DNA of 64,000 bases from Clostridiales bacterium 1_7_47FAA (GCA_000155435.1 DS990260.1:897918-961917); one strand, 5' to 3'. Shown: positions 42,327-52,069, counted from the first letter of the stretch. Numbers and translations are program-made. The notes: generated by a model not told the origin, from the sequence alone.

Positions 42327-43228
42327 ACGCTCTCCTTTTTAAGCTCGTTTAAGTTGGTCAGGCACATTACCACGATTGTCACCACATAGGGCGCCATCAG
42401 CACCAGCTGGGACGGTATGTTAAAGCTCTGCAGGCCCACGGAAAGCGCGTCCGCAAAGGAAAAGATAAAGCAGGCAAAAAAGGATTTTAAAGGGTCGCCC
42501 TTGCCGATACGGGCCGCGGACACGGCCAGGAAGCCTTTTCCCGCAGACATGTTCTCCGTGAACATGGATATGCCGCTCAGCGGAAGGAACGCGCCCGCTG
42601 CCCCTGCCAGGACGCCTGTGATGATAAGGCTGGCCCACTTATACTTTACCACGGACACACCCGTTGTCTGCACAGCCTTGTCATTAATCCCAACGCCCCG
42701 CAGACGCAGCCCGAAGGGCGTCCTGTACATGACAATCTGGGAAAGGATGACCACTGCAAATGCCATGTAGACCAGGATGTTCTGGTTATTAAATATCTCA
42801 TTCACCACCGGGATTCCATCCAGGAAGGGCATGTGGATGCTGCCAAAGCTCTTGATCCTTGGATCCAGTATGGAGCCCCTGATATGGAATATATTGAACA
42901 GCAGCAGGGAGGTAAGCCCCCAGGAGCTTAGGTTCATGGCGATGCCCACCACGATGGGGTCTGATTTAAAATGCAGCACAAAGGTTCCGAAAACAGCGGA
43001 CATGACAATCCCTGCCGCGATGCCGAACAAAAGCCCCATGAACGCATTCTCAAACAGATAGCTGCCCCAGGTGGCGAAGAATGCGCTTGTAAGCACATAG
43101 CTCTCCAGACCGATATTGAATATCTTTGCCTTATGGCCGAACACACTGCCCATTGCAGCCAGGGCCAGGGGCGCGGACAGCCGGATTGTGGCGGCTAATG
43201 TGGAAACACTGAATAGTAATTTAAACAT
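42323..43228 (-). CDS. BMP-type ABC transporter permease (NupQ-like)
   Basis: This 301-residue protein has about eight membrane segments. The start LFSVSTLAATIRLSAPLALA and motifs GLESYVLTSAFFATWGSYLF and FGLRLRGVGINDKAVQTTGV are typical of the second permease of basic-membrane-protein/nucleoside ABC importers (YufQ/NupQ). It is coupled to the AllA-like gene (4-bp overlap) and follows the first permease by 5 bp. The substrate is probably a nucleoside or nucleobase derivative. Confidence 0.9.
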   Translation of the reverse strand: MFKLLFSVSTLAATIRLSAPLALAAMGSVFGHKAKIFNIGLESYVLTSAFFATWGSYLFENAFMGLLFGIAAGIVMSAVFGTFVLHFKSDPIVVGIAMNLSSWGLTSLLLFNIFHIRGSILDPRIKSFGSIHMPFLDGIPVVNEIFNNQNILVYMAFAVVILSQIVMYRTPFGLRLRGVGINDKAVQTTGVSVVKYKWASLIITGVLAGAAGAFLPLSGISMFTENMSAGKGFLAVSAARIGKGDPLKSFFACFIFSFADALSVGLQSFNIPSQLVLMAPYVVTIVVMCLTNLNELKKESV

Positions 43229-43233
43229 ACCTT

Positions 43234-44319
43234 CTACACCTCCCCTTTCTGGCTGCGAAGCATCCTGATCTGGCGTTTTTCACACAGCCACTTATACAGG
43301 GCCTCATAGTCCACAGCCACCAGCAGCACGAATACGGCCTGGAGCACGGAGATTACCAGACGGTTGGTATTGGTCACCCTTTCCATGTGGAAGGAACCGC
43401 TCTTTAACATTCCCCAGAATATGGAAATGAAAATGACCGCAATGGGATTGTTCTTGGCAATGGACGCAATCATGACGCCGTCCCAGCCCAGATTGGTGGC
43501 AAACGCAGGCCTGAACTTGCCAAAGGAGCCGGTCATCTCGGTTCCGCCGCAGACGCCTGCGATGAATCCGCTCAGCAGGAAAATCAGGATGAAGGTCCTC
43601 TTATAGTTAATACCGCCGTATTTGGAGAACCGCAGGTTTTCCCCCACCATCTTAAGCTCGTATCCCTTTACCGTGTATTTATACAGAAGATACACCAGGA
43701 TGGCGATTCCAAGGGCAATGAAAATAGCGGTACTGGCGCTGGTCTTAGGTATGATGGTGCCAAGGCGCGCAGTGGGAAGCATGTCCGGCGTGGCAATGGC
43801 GTCCGCCAGTTCAGAAGCGTCAAACCCCATGTATTTGAAGGTCAGGTACTCCGTAAACAGGGAGGCCGCATAGTTTAACATCAGGGTGCAGATCAGTTCA
43901 TTCACATTCAGCGTCAGCTTTAGGATTGCGGGTATGAATGCAAACAGCATGCCGCCGATCCCGGCAGCCGCCAGACACAGCGGTATGTGTATGATTTTCG
44001 GTACCGCAACGGACGCCCCGATGATAGCTGCGAGGAATGCGCCGAAATACATCTGCCCTTCAATCCCCACGTTCCAGATTCCGGACTTGAATGCAATCAC
44101 GGCCGCAATTCCTGTTATGATGCTGGGGGTTGCCCAGCGGATGGTTGTCCCGATGGCGCTGACGCTTCCCACGGAACCTGTAATCAGGGCTGAGAATGCC
44201 TCTGTGGGACTGTTTCCCTGGGAAAGTATGATACAGGTGCCGATGAACATGACCATCAGCATGGATAAGATGTATTTCAGGATTTCCAGCTTGGTATTCT
44301 GTGCCAGTCTAAATTTCAT
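43234..44319 (-). CDS. BMP-type ABC transporter permease (NupP-like)
   Basis: This 361-residue permease has about nine membrane segments. NVGIEGQMYFGAFLAAIIGA (about 85-104) is the conserved cytoplasmic-loop motif of nucleoside-family BPD_transp_2 permeases, and MVGENLRFSKYGGINYKRTF is the coupling loop. It overlaps the ATPase stop codon region by 11 bp. It forms the membrane channel with the next gene. Confidence 0.9.
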   Translation of the reverse strand: MKFRLAQNTKLEILKYILSMLMVMFIGTCIILSQGNSPTEAFSALITGSVGSVSAIGTTIRWATPSIITGIAAVIAFKSGIWNVGIEGQMYFGAFLAAIIGASVAVPKIIHIPLCLAAAGIGGMLFAFIPAILKLTLNVNELICTLMLNYAASLFTEYLTFKYMGFDASELADAIATPDMLPTARLGTIIPKTSASTAIFIALGIAILVYLLYKYTVKGYELKMVGENLRFSKYGGINYKRTFILIFLLSGFIAGVCGGTEMTGSFGKFRPAFATNLGWDGVMIASIAKNNPIAVIFISIFWGMLKSGSFHMERVTNTNRLVISVLQAVFVLLVAVDYEALYKWLCEKRQIRMLRSQKGEV

Positions 44320-45835
44320 CCCTCTTCCCTCCTAACATGTACAGTCCTATGGTCTTCTCGTCCAGGTCCGGCGTATTTTCCAGGTTCCCCACAATCTCGC
44401 CGTTATACATGACCAGGATCCGGTCGGAAAGCTCCATCACCTCGCCCAGCTCATGGCTTACCAAAAGCACGGAAACACCTTTCTGGGCAATATCGATGAT
44501 TTTCTGCCAGATGAACTCTATGGCGCCCACATCAATGCCCCTGGTGGGGTCCTCTATGATCAGCAGGTCATTGTCCTGAAGGAACTCACGTCCCACAATG
44601 GCCTTCTGGATATTGCCGCCCGACAGGGTGCCCATCTTGTCATGGATACCCTGGGTCTTTACCTGGAACTGTTCCACCACTTCCCTGGTAAATTTCTCAG
44701 CTTCCTTTTTATTCACAAGAAGGGGATTCCTGAACCTGTGGGCCACGTGATAACCCATGATGCAGTTTTCCACCAGGCTGCAGTTCGTACTGCATCCCGT
44801 GGCCAGACGGTCCTGGGGCACGTATCCGATTTTCTTTTCCCTTTTCTCCTTTGGCGTTGCAAAGGTTATGTCTTCGCCTTTATATGTAATCGTTCCGGTT
44901 TTCGGCTTCCTAAGCCCAAAGACCGCCTCTATCAGTTCACCCTGTCCAGAGCCGGCAACACCTGCGATTCCCACGATTTCGCCTTTTTTCACTGACAGAC
45001 CCACGTTCTTTACTTTCTCAATCCCATCGCTTCCCACAACAGTCAGCCCTTTTACGTCAAGCACTGTGCTGCCTGTATCTTTTTCATGCTTGCTGGTATT
45101 GAACAGTACCTGGCGCCCCACCATAAGGCTTGCCAGCCCATGCTCGTCCGTATCCTGCGGATAGAGGTTCCCGGTCACCTCGCCATTTTTCAGGACCGTG
45201 ATGTAATCCGATATCTCCATTACTTCCTTAAGCTTATGGGTAATCAGGATAACGGTCTTTCCGTGCTTTGTCAGGTAACGGATTGCCTGGAACAGCCCCT
45301 CGATACCCTGGGGCGTCAGCACGGCTGTTGGCTCATCCAGAATGATAAGCTCCGCACCCTTATACAGTATCTTTACAATCTCAACCTGCTGGAGGAGGGA
45401 CACGGGAAGGTCCTCGGCCCGTTCATCCAGAGGGATGGAAAAACCATACTTCTGCGCAATCTCCTCAATATCTTTTTTGGCAGTCTTCTTATCCAGGAAT
45501 CCTCCTGCCTTCTTTGTCTCAAATCCCATCATCAGGTTTTCCAACACCGTAAGCTCCGGGAACAGCATGAATTCCTGGTGTACCATACCAATCCCGCACC
45601 TGGTGGCATCATTGGGATTCCTGAACACTTCCTTCCTGCCCTTTACAAAGATTTCCCCTTTGCTGGGTTTATAAATACCTGAAATCATATTCATCAGCGT
45701 ACTTTTGCCAGCTCCATTTTCCCCGATGATGGAGTGCACGGTACCTTTTTTTACAGTCAGGCTGATGTCATTGTTTGCCACCAGCTGCCCAAAGTACTTT
45801 GAAATGTGTCTTACCTCAAGGATAACTTCATCCAT
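44309..45835 (-). CDS. Duplicated ABC ATPase of a BMP-type importer (NupO-like)
   Basis: The 508-residue protein starts at ATG 45835 after GGGAGGG. It has two fused nucleotide-binding domains as in RbsA/NupO. The first has Walker A GENGAGKST (about 37-45), Walker B LIILDEP and a degenerate signature (LPVSLLQQ). The second has a degenerate Walker A (GVAGSGQGE) with an intact LSGGNIQKAIVGREF and LLIIEDPTRGIDVGA. This asymmetry is normal for the family. It powers import through the two permeases. Confidence 0.93.
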   Translation of the reverse strand: MDEVILEVRHISKYFGQLVANNDISLTVKKGTVHSIIGENGAGKSTLMNMISGIYKPSKGEIFVKGRKEVFRNPNDATRCGIGMVHQEFMLFPELTVLENLMMGFETKKAGGFLDKKTAKKDIEEIAQKYGFSIPLDERAEDLPVSLLQQVEIVKILYKGAELIILDEPTAVLTPQGIEGLFQAIRYLTKHGKTVILITHKLKEVMEISDYITVLKNGEVTGNLYPQDTDEHGLASLMVGRQVLFNTSKHEKDTGSTVLDVKGLTVVGSDGIEKVKNVGLSVKKGEIVGIAGVAGSGQGELIEAVFGLRKPKTGTITYKGEDITFATPKEKREKKIGYVPQDRLATGCSTNCSLVENCIMGYHVAHRFRNPLLVNKKEAEKFTREVVEQFQVKTQGIHDKMGTLSGGNIQKAIVGREFLQDNDLLIIEDPTRGIDVGAIEFIWQKIIDIAQKGVSVLLVSHELGEVMELSDRILVMYNGEIVGNLENTPDLDEKTIGLYMLGGKRDEI

Positions 45836-45861
45836 AAGATCCCTCCCTTTTAAGGAATTCC

Positions 45862-45884
45862 CCGGCAGCAAGGTAAACTGCCGG
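45862..45884 (-). terminator. Intercistronic hairpin between binding-protein and ATPase genes
   Basis: CCGGCAG (45862-45868) pairs with CTGCCGG (45878-45884) in the 107-bp gap after the lipoprotein gene. No T tract follows. It is likely to stabilise the binding-protein mRNA or attenuate transcription so that the lipoprotein is made in excess. Confidence 0.45.
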
Positions 45885-45942
45885 AGAATGTTCCTGCCCC
45901 CCTGCCGGGGCGTAAGCCGTGCCAGGGTATGCCTTAAGTCCC

Positions 45943-47049
45943 CTAGTTAGCGGTGTCCTTTGTCACGTCAATGGTGCCTGCTTTTATCTCATCCCCCACT
46001 GTTTTCACTGTTTCCTGAAGCTCCGGGGACAGCTTGTCAAATTCCTGCTGGGTATACATCGGAAGATCCTGGGCCATTCCGTATTCCTTGTCCCCGCCTT
46101 CAAAGGTTCCCTCAAAGGATGCTTTTCCTTCTTTATACAGGGCTTCATCAATGGGCTTTAAGGCGGACCAGATGACGCTCTTTCCAACATCGCCCTGATA
46201 ATCGTCGCTGCCGATACATTTTACATTCATCTCATCACAGCCAGCAATCACGCCAAGGCCGCTTCTGGAAGCAGACTGGAAGATTAAGTCAACGCCTTCG
46301 TTCTGAATCATCAGCTTGGCAACCTCCTGTCCCTTAACAGGATCCTGGTCATTGCCCACATAAGCAACGGATACCTGGATGGACGGGTCTATATAGTGGA
46401 CCCCATGGATAAAGCCATCCCTGTACTTGCGGCTGACCGGACGGTCTGCATGGGCAATAAAGCCGACCTTTTTCTTTTCCGTGTTATTGGCCGCAACCAC
46501 GCCGGCGATAAAGGAGGACTCGGACGGGTCAACGGATACCGAGCTTACATTAGGTTCATTGGTTTCCATGTATACGTCGCACAGGACAAAATCCGTATCC
46601 TTGTATTCAGGCGCAAGCCTCAGTGCGATTTCCGAAAGGTCGCCCCACATGGTATAGACAGGGTTATACCCCATGTCCGCCATGGCGCGCACCTGATCCT
46701 CATACTCGGCCTTGTCCAGTGTCTCCACAATCTTTAATTCTGCTCCCTCTTCATCTGCCAGGCGCTGCAGGCCCTTGACACAAAGGGCAATGAACGGGTC
46801 CCCCACAGGTGACGGGATCAGAAGGCCAATCACCTTTTTCCCATCGTTTTTTTCTTCCTCTGCCTTGGTTTCCTCCGCAGCCGCATCTGTTTCCGGCGCC
46901 TTGGCAGACGCGTCCTGTTTTGTGTCCGTCTGCCCTGCTGCGGCTGTCCCGCTTTGCCCAGTCTGTGCCGTCTTCCCACAGCCGGCCAGTACGGTTGATA
47001 ACCCCAGTGCAACACACAATGTAACCGCTGCTAATTTCTTCACTCTCAT
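45943..47049 (-). CDS. BMP-family ABC transporter substrate-binding lipoprotein
   Basis: The 368-residue protein starts at ATG 47049 (AAGGGAAGGAA upstream; an ATG at 47070 has no site). The signal peptide ends in a lipobox (STVLAGC; Cys at about 24), followed by an Ala/Glu/Lys-rich linker (about 30-70). The basic-membrane-protein fold follows (VIGLLIPSPVGDPFIALCVK and FVLCDVYMETNEPNVSSVSV). In Bacillus and spirochetes this family binds nucleosides. It lies between the ADP-ribosylglycohydrolase-like gene and the ATPase gene in one operon. Confidence 0.93.
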   Translation of the reverse strand: MRVKKLAAVTLCVALGLSTVLAGCGKTAQTGQSGTAAAGQTDTKQDASAKAPETDAAAEETKAEEEKNDGKKVIGLLIPSPVGDPFIALCVKGLQRLADEEGAELKIVETLDKAEYEDQVRAMADMGYNPVYTMWGDLSEIALRLAPEYKDTDFVLCDVYMETNEPNVSSVSVDPSESSFIAGVVAANNTEKKKVGFIAHADRPVSRKYRDGFIHGVHYIDPSIQVSVAYVGNDQDPVKGQEVAKLMIQNEGVDLIFQSASRSGLGVIAGCDEMNVKCIGSDDYQGDVGKSVIWSALKPIDEALYKEGKASFEGTFEGGDKEYGMAQDLPMYTQQEFDKLSPELQETVKTVGDEIKAGTIDVTKDTAN

Positions 47050-47073
47050 AATCGTTCCTTCCCTTCTCATGGT

Positions 47074-48480
47074 TTAATTATATTTCAGAATGGCTTCGGT
47101 GGTCTTTTTGGATAATGACGTTATGGACTGGCTCTCCATGGTCCTCACATAGGTATCCAGCTGGTCCCTGAGGGGAGCGACAAATTTATCATCCAGTGCA
47201 TCCAGTCCAAGCATTACCCCATACGCATGTCCTATGGGACCGCCCGTACAGTCATTATCCTGACCGGCCATCATCAATATCGTCATGGCGCGCTCAAAGC
47301 TGTTGCCCGCAAAACGGATTGCCACAACCTCTGCAGCCAGGTTGGGGTACGCATGTACCCAGTTGTATTCCTTATACTTTTCCTCACACAGTTCCCATGC
47401 CTGGCGGTAATCCCTGGACTGACTGCAGGCCTGGCATGCAAATGCGAGGACGCTGTAGAATTCACTGTCACGCGGGATCATCCGCATGGCCTTGTCAAGG
47501 ATTACCTGCATGTCGGTTTCCACATAAGCCATGGAAACAATCAATGCGTTAAACACTTCTGCCAGGATGCCGTTGTTGTGATGGGAAACGCACCCGTCCC
47601 TCCACGCCAGCTCTGCCGCCATCCTTGGGTTTCCCGGCGCCAGGGCGCCGCAGATGGCGGCGCGCATGGCGGCCCCGATCATCTCCCGGTATGGGTTGGC
47701 CACATAACCGCTTTCCGGCGGATAGATGCCGTGGCGCAGATGGTTCAGCGCAATCTCCTCCGCAGTATAGGCAAATGGAATATACCCCACCCATTTATCC
47801 GCGATATCCTCCGAGGTTATGTCATACCCCTTTTCCCGGAACGCTTCCAAAAGGGCCAGTTCAAATGTAATGTCATCGTTCAGGGTTTCCGGCGGTTTCA
47901 CATATTCCGTTATCTCGCCGAATACCTCCCATATCCTGGAGGATTTAAACCCTTCCACCGCGGTTCCCAGGGCGGAGCCAATGATTTCCCCCAGCCATCC
48001 TGCATGGACCTTCTCAAAGAGCGCATCCTGTCCGGGCAGCCTGTATTCCGGGTATTCCTGGAACTTCACGGACTGCGCGTACTGTTCAAAGCTGTTGTAA
48101 ACCGTGTAGGACCAGTAGGGGTGGCTTTCTATCTTCGGCGCCTCTGCCAGGGCTTTGAATACCCGGGCATTGATGATCTGCAGGTCTATGAGCCTGTCCT
48201 CATCAATGGCCCTGAATGCTTCCGGTATCAGGCGGTCTGCTTCCTGTACATCGTATCCCATGTTCCTCATGCTGGAAATCGCACCCAGCATCTTGGAGTA
48301 GGGCGCCTTGGATTCCGGCAGCGGCTTAATCCACGCCCCTTTTCCGGTTTCCAGCATCTGCCTTGCCTCCTCCAGGAATTTTCCCTCCAGGAGGTTGTCC
48401 CACTGGATCAGATCCGTGCGGTCCCTGACCGGAATTGCGTCACAGAAAAATTCATAGTCATATTCCCATGCTCGTTTCAT
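47074..48480 (-). CDS. ADP-ribosylglycohydrolase-fold protein
   Basis: This 468-residue protein has the DraG/ARH fold: GWLGEIIGSALGTAVEGFKS (about 165-184), NDDITFELALLEAF (about 205-218) and the metal site in AGQDNDCTGGPIGHAYGVML (about 415-434). An N-terminal helical region of about 150 residues precedes it. ARH-fold enzymes cleave N- or O-glycosidic ribose bonds. In an operon with a nucleoside-type ABC importer, hydrolysis of an imported ribosylated base is a reasonable guess. It is the first gene of the operon. Confidence 0.85.
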   Translation of the reverse strand: MKRAWEYDYEFFCDAIPVRDRTDLIQWDNLLEGKFLEEARQMLETGKGAWIKPLPESKAPYSKMLGAISSMRNMGYDVQEADRLIPEAFRAIDEDRLIDLQIINARVFKALAEAPKIESHPYWSYTVYNSFEQYAQSVKFQEYPEYRLPGQDALFEKVHAGWLGEIIGSALGTAVEGFKSSRIWEVFGEITEYVKPPETLNDDITFELALLEAFREKGYDITSEDIADKWVGYIPFAYTAEEIALNHLRHGIYPPESGYVANPYREMIGAAMRAAICGALAPGNPRMAAELAWRDGCVSHHNNGILAEVFNALIVSMAYVETDMQVILDKAMRMIPRDSEFYSVLAFACQACSQSRDYRQAWELCEEKYKEYNWVHAYPNLAAEVVAIRFAGNSFERAMTILMMAGQDNDCTGGPIGHAYGVMLGLDALDDKFVAPLRDQLDTYVRTMESQSITSLSKKTTEAILKYN

Positions 48481-48629
48481 AATATTTTCTCCTTATATTC
48501 ATATTTTTTTGTCTGTTCTGCACAATGGTTTTATATAATTCTTCGTTCCCCCCACACATGTATGCTTATCCTATCTTTTAGTATAATTTTAGATAATACT
48601 GTCAGCCGACAATGAAAGGAGTAACAACA

Positions 48630-49823
48630 ATGGCTATTTACTGTGAAGATCTGTTTAAACTGTCCACCTTCCGCGACGCGCGGTTAAGGGGAGGCAGGAC
48701 CGGCCTGGGGAGGAAAATCACCTGGCCTTACGTAGGCACCACCCCCAGCGTATCCCAATGGCTTCACGGAGGTGAAATCCTCTTCCTGACAGGGGTAGGC
48801 ATCCCCTCGGACGATGAATCCCTGCTGAACCTGACCGAGGAATGCATCCAGAAAAACTTATCCGGCATCGTATTCCTGCTCAATCCGGATTACATTCCCG
48901 AAATCCCTGAAAAGGTGATTGAAAAAGCGGATCAGGAAGGGCTTCCCGTGTTCCAGATGCCCTGGAACGTGAAGCTGATTGACGCTACCCGGGAAATCAT
49001 TGAACTGATGGAACAAGTCAATGAGAAAAGCAAGAACGTCCGTTTCTTCCTTGAAAGCCTGCTTTTTTCCAACAACAGCGATATTGACTCCATCATGCAT
49101 TTTTATAACATCCGCCTTCATTCCCAGTACTGTATATGCGTGGTGGAATCCGCCGACAATGTATTCTCAGAAGCCATTGAATCCAACTTCCAGCACCTGT
49201 CTGCCTCTGTCCGCAACATTGCCCTGTCAAGCCGCCTGGCCATACTCAGCTGTTCCTATGCCAACCGGCTGATCTTCCTTTTGACGGCCGACAGCAAAAG
49301 CGATACCGTCTATCTGCAGAACACCATATCGAATAACTTCGAATACATCCAGGCGCTTCATGCATCCAGGGGAGGCTATATGAAAATGGCTTTCAGCCGC
49401 ACCTTTACCAAGCTGAACCAGATTAAACAATGCTACCATGAAATCACGGTGGCCCTGTCCACCAAAAACCTCCACGCACTGTTTCCCAACCACATCATCC
49501 ACTACGAAAACCTGGGAATCTACCGCATCCTGTTTGAACTTGATAAGAATGAGTCCATCCGGGATTACTGCATTAAGAACATCGAACCCCTGATTACATA
49601 TGACACACAGCATTCATCCAATCTTCTTGAGACACTCCGGCTTTATTTCATCAACAACTGCCATTCCAGCCAGACCGCCCAGGCCCTGTTCATCCACAAG
49701 AACACCCTTGTTTACCGTTTATCCCTGATAAAGGAACTTCTTCACACGGATTTATCCAATGCGCTTAAAAACCTGGAGCTGTTCAACAGCATCCTCCTGT
49801 ACGATTACCTTCATGCCGTCTAA
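48630..49823 (+). CDS. PucR-family regulator with PucR-like sensor domain
   Basis: The 397-residue protein starts at ATG 48630 after AAAGGAG; an ATG at 48612 is in frame but lacks a site. Residues about 8-125 match the purine-catabolism PucR-like N-terminal domain (VSQWLHGGEILFLTGVGIPS; GLPVFQMPWNVKLIDATREI). The C-terminal helix-turn-helix reads TAQALFIHKNTLVYRLSLIK (about 352-371). It is divergent from the ADP-ribosylglycohydrolase/ABC operon and convergent with the creatininase gene (4-bp overlap). By analogy with Bacillus PucR it may control the surrounding purine and ureide genes. Confidence 0.9.
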   Translation: MAIYCEDLFKLSTFRDARLRGGRTGLGRKITWPYVGTTPSVSQWLHGGEILFLTGVGIPSDDESLLNLTEECIQKNLSGIVFLLNPDYIPEIPEKVIEKADQEGLPVFQMPWNVKLIDATREIIELMEQVNEKSKNVRFFLESLLFSNNSDIDSIMHFYNIRLHSQYCICVVESADNVFSEAIESNFQHLSASVRNIALSSRLAILSCSYANRLIFLLTADSKSDTVYLQNTISNNFEYIQALHASRGGYMKMAFSRTFTKLNQIKQCYHEITVALSTKNLHALFPNHIIHYENLGIYRILFELDKNESIRDYCIKNIEPLITYDTQHSSNLLETLRLYFINNCHSSQTAQALFIHKNTLVYRLSLIKELLHTDLSNALKNLELFNSILLYDYLHAV

Positions 49824-50578
49824 CAGAATTCCCGTCTGATGAAATCACTGATATTGGAAACCACATCCTCCACAATCCACTGCCCCTTCAGGGCAGAGGA
49901 GGATCTGGCCGTGGCCAGCACCCCGTTGGACGGTATGCTGTTTTTATCAATGGGATACCGGTAGCAGAATCCCGGGTCCACATGATCCACGTCTGCAATC
50001 AGGTCCTGACGCACCAGTTCCGGCGCAAAGTACATCATCAGGGAAGTTTCCGTAATGGCAGCATGCTCCAGCGCCCAGCCCGGGAATGGCACCTGGTCAA
50101 ATATCCGTTCAATCATATTGGGTGACATGGGGTCCCACCAGTTCATCAAAAGAAGCTTTACCCCATCCCCATGCCTGGCTGAACACAGGTCCATGGCCTC
50201 CACCACAAAGGGTTCATTCTCAAAATGCGCATTGAACAGCAAAATCCGGCTGAACCCGTCCCTTACAAACTCGTCAATCACATCCTGCACCAGGTTCTGC
50301 AGCGTCTGTCCGTTCAGGTCAATTGTTCCGGGAAACAGAGGGCCTCCTCCGCTGAAGGGCTTCGATTTATATCCATAACAGAGGGACGGGGCCACAATCC
50401 CATCCACCTGTCCTGCGATGCGGTATGAAAATTCCTCCGCCAGCACCGTATCCACACACAGGGGAAGATGCGGCCCGTGCTGTTCCGTTGCCCCGATAGG
50501 AAGGATCACGATGCCATCCTTTCTCCCCGCATATTCCGTCCATGTCATTTCCTTCATCTTGATGTGTCCTGACATCAT
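49820..50578 (-). CDS. Creatininase-family amidohydrolase
   Basis: This 252-residue protein is at the size of true creatininase. The metal-site motif LPIGATEQHGPHLPLCVDT (about 26-44) is conserved. The family's usual GHGGN is replaced by FNAHFENEPFVVEAMD (about 114-129), matching the NGHYEN form of Pseudomonas creatininase. NWWDPMSP and GWALEHAAITETSLMM (about 150-187) carry the Trp/His/Glu ligands of creatininase itself. Creatinine/creatine interconversion is therefore likelier than for an average family member. GGGAGGG precedes a double ATG. A CodA-type deaminase is divergent, 195-213 bp away. Confidence 0.85.
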   Translation of the reverse strand: MMSGHIKMKEMTWTEYAGRKDGIVILPIGATEQHGPHLPLCVDTVLAEEFSYRIAGQVDGIVAPSLCYGYKSKPFSGGGPLFPGTIDLNGQTLQNLVQDVIDEFVRDGFSRILLFNAHFENEPFVVEAMDLCSARHGDGVKLLLMNWWDPMSPNMIERIFDQVPFPGWALEHAAITETSLMMYFAPELVRQDLIADVDHVDPGFCYRYPIDKNSIPSNGVLATARSSSALKGQWIVEDVVSNISDFIRREFC

Positions 50579-50791
50579 TTTGTCCCTCCCTTTGTCTCAT
50601 CTTTGTATCATGCCACTATCATACTGTTTTTCCCCTGTCCTTTTAAGGTGTGGTCCGCACAAAAATACAGGCCATGCTTTAGGCCCGACGCACACAAAAG
50701 AACCGGGGATTTTTTGGTCCTTTGGCACAATTACTTTTTTATCCTTTTCCTGTAATGTGGTCTTAAAACTCATATGGAGGGAATGAATCAA

Positions 50792-52069
50792 TTGAATACA
50801 ATCTTGTTTACCAATGCGCATCTTTATCATGAGCCGGATTTATGCGACCTGCTGGTGGAGGACGGCCGTTTCCTGGAAATCGGGCCATGCCTGAATAAAA
50901 AATATCCTGTGGGGAATATCTGCAACCTTCACGGAAAGCTGGTGCTTCCTCCTTTTGTGGATTCCCACATCCATCTGGATTACGTATACACTGCCAGGGA
51001 ACCGGGGGCAGGCAACTGTTCCGGCACCCTCTTTGAGGGGATTGAACGGTGGTCCCGCGGAAAACAGAACCGTTCCGTGGAGGAAATAAAAAGACGGGCC
51101 AGAATCGCGTTAAAAAAGGAGATACTGAACGGGACCCAGTACATGAGGACCCATGTGGATGTCACGGATCCGTCCCTTAACGGGCTAAAGGCCATCCTGG
51201 AGCTGCGGGACGAACTGAAGGGGGTACTGGACCTTCAGGTCATAGCATTTCCCCAGGAAGGGATGTATTCATATACCAACGGCGATAAACTGGTGGAAGA
51301 AGCCCTGATCATGGGGGCTGACGTGGTGGGCGCCATCCCCCACTATGAATTTGCCAGGGAATGGGGCGAACAGTCCATTAAGACGGTCATCCGGCTGGCC
51401 CTTAAATATGACAAGCTGATTGACATCCACTGTGACGAGACGGACGACGAGCAGTCACGGTTCATTGAATCCCTGGCAGCCCTGGCCTACCAGAACGGGA
51501 TTGGCAGCCGTACGACTGCCAGCCATGCCTGCGCCATGGGTTCCTATAACAATGCATATGTCTATAAGCTCTTTAAGCTCCTAGAGCGTTCCGGCATCAA
51601 CATAATCTCCTGCCCCACCGAGAACATCCATCTCCAGGGCCGGTATGACTCCTATCCCAAACGCCGCGGCCTGACCCGTGTCAAGGAACTGAGCGATGCA
51701 GGAATCAACGTATGTTTTGCCCAGGACTCCATCTCCGACCCATGGTATCCTTTGGGCAACGGCAATCTCATGACCATCCTGGACTTTGGCCTGCACATCT
51801 GCCACCTGATGTCATTTCCTGAAATAGAAAACAGCTTCCGCTACATCACGGACAATGGCGCCCGCACCCTGTCCATGGAAGGAAGCTATGGGATACGGCC
51901 GGGCAATGACGCCAACTTCATTGTGCTGGACGCCTCCGATCCCTATGAAGCCATCTGCGAACGGGTCGGCGTCCTGGCATCCGTGCGCAGGGGCAGCTTC
52001 CTGTTCCGTAAACAGCCTGCCAAAACCGAACTCAACTGCGGTTTTCTCAGCAAAGTGCAGGATGTGTAA
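50792..52069 (+). CDS. Cytosine/creatinine deaminase-type amidohydrolase (CodA family)
   Basis: This is 425 residues from TTG 50792, the start preferred from GGAGGG ten nt upstream; ATGs at 50774 and 50783 are in frame but badly spaced. DSHIHLDYVYT (about 55-65) is the metal HxH. HCDETDDEQSRFIESLA, SHACAMGSYNNAYVYKLF and NIHLQGRYDSYPKRRG are strongly CodA-like. The metal-binding Asp lies in CFAQDSISDPWYPLG, where E. coli CodA has GHDD: the first Asp remains and the second is Ser. That changed position lies in the pyrimidine site, so another ring substrate is likely. Creatinine deaminase (CodA family) fits the neighbouring creatininase; isoguanine or cytosine are alternatives. Confidence 0.85.
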   Translation: MNTILFTNAHLYHEPDLCDLLVEDGRFLEIGPCLNKKYPVGNICNLHGKLVLPPFVDSHIHLDYVYTAREPGAGNCSGTLFEGIERWSRGKQNRSVEEIKRRARIALKKEILNGTQYMRTHVDVTDPSLNGLKAILELRDELKGVLDLQVIAFPQEGMYSYTNGDKLVEEALIMGADVVGAIPHYEFAREWGEQSIKTVIRLALKYDKLIDIHCDETDDEQSRFIESLAALAYQNGIGSRTTASHACAMGSYNNAYVYKLFKLLERSGINIISCPTENIHLQGRYDSYPKRRGLTRVKELSDAGINVCFAQDSISDPWYPLGNGNLMTILDFGLHICHLMSFPEIENSFRYITDNGARTLSMEGSYGIRPGNDANFIVLDASDPYEAICERVGVLASVRRGSFLFRKQPAKTELNCGFLSKVQDV

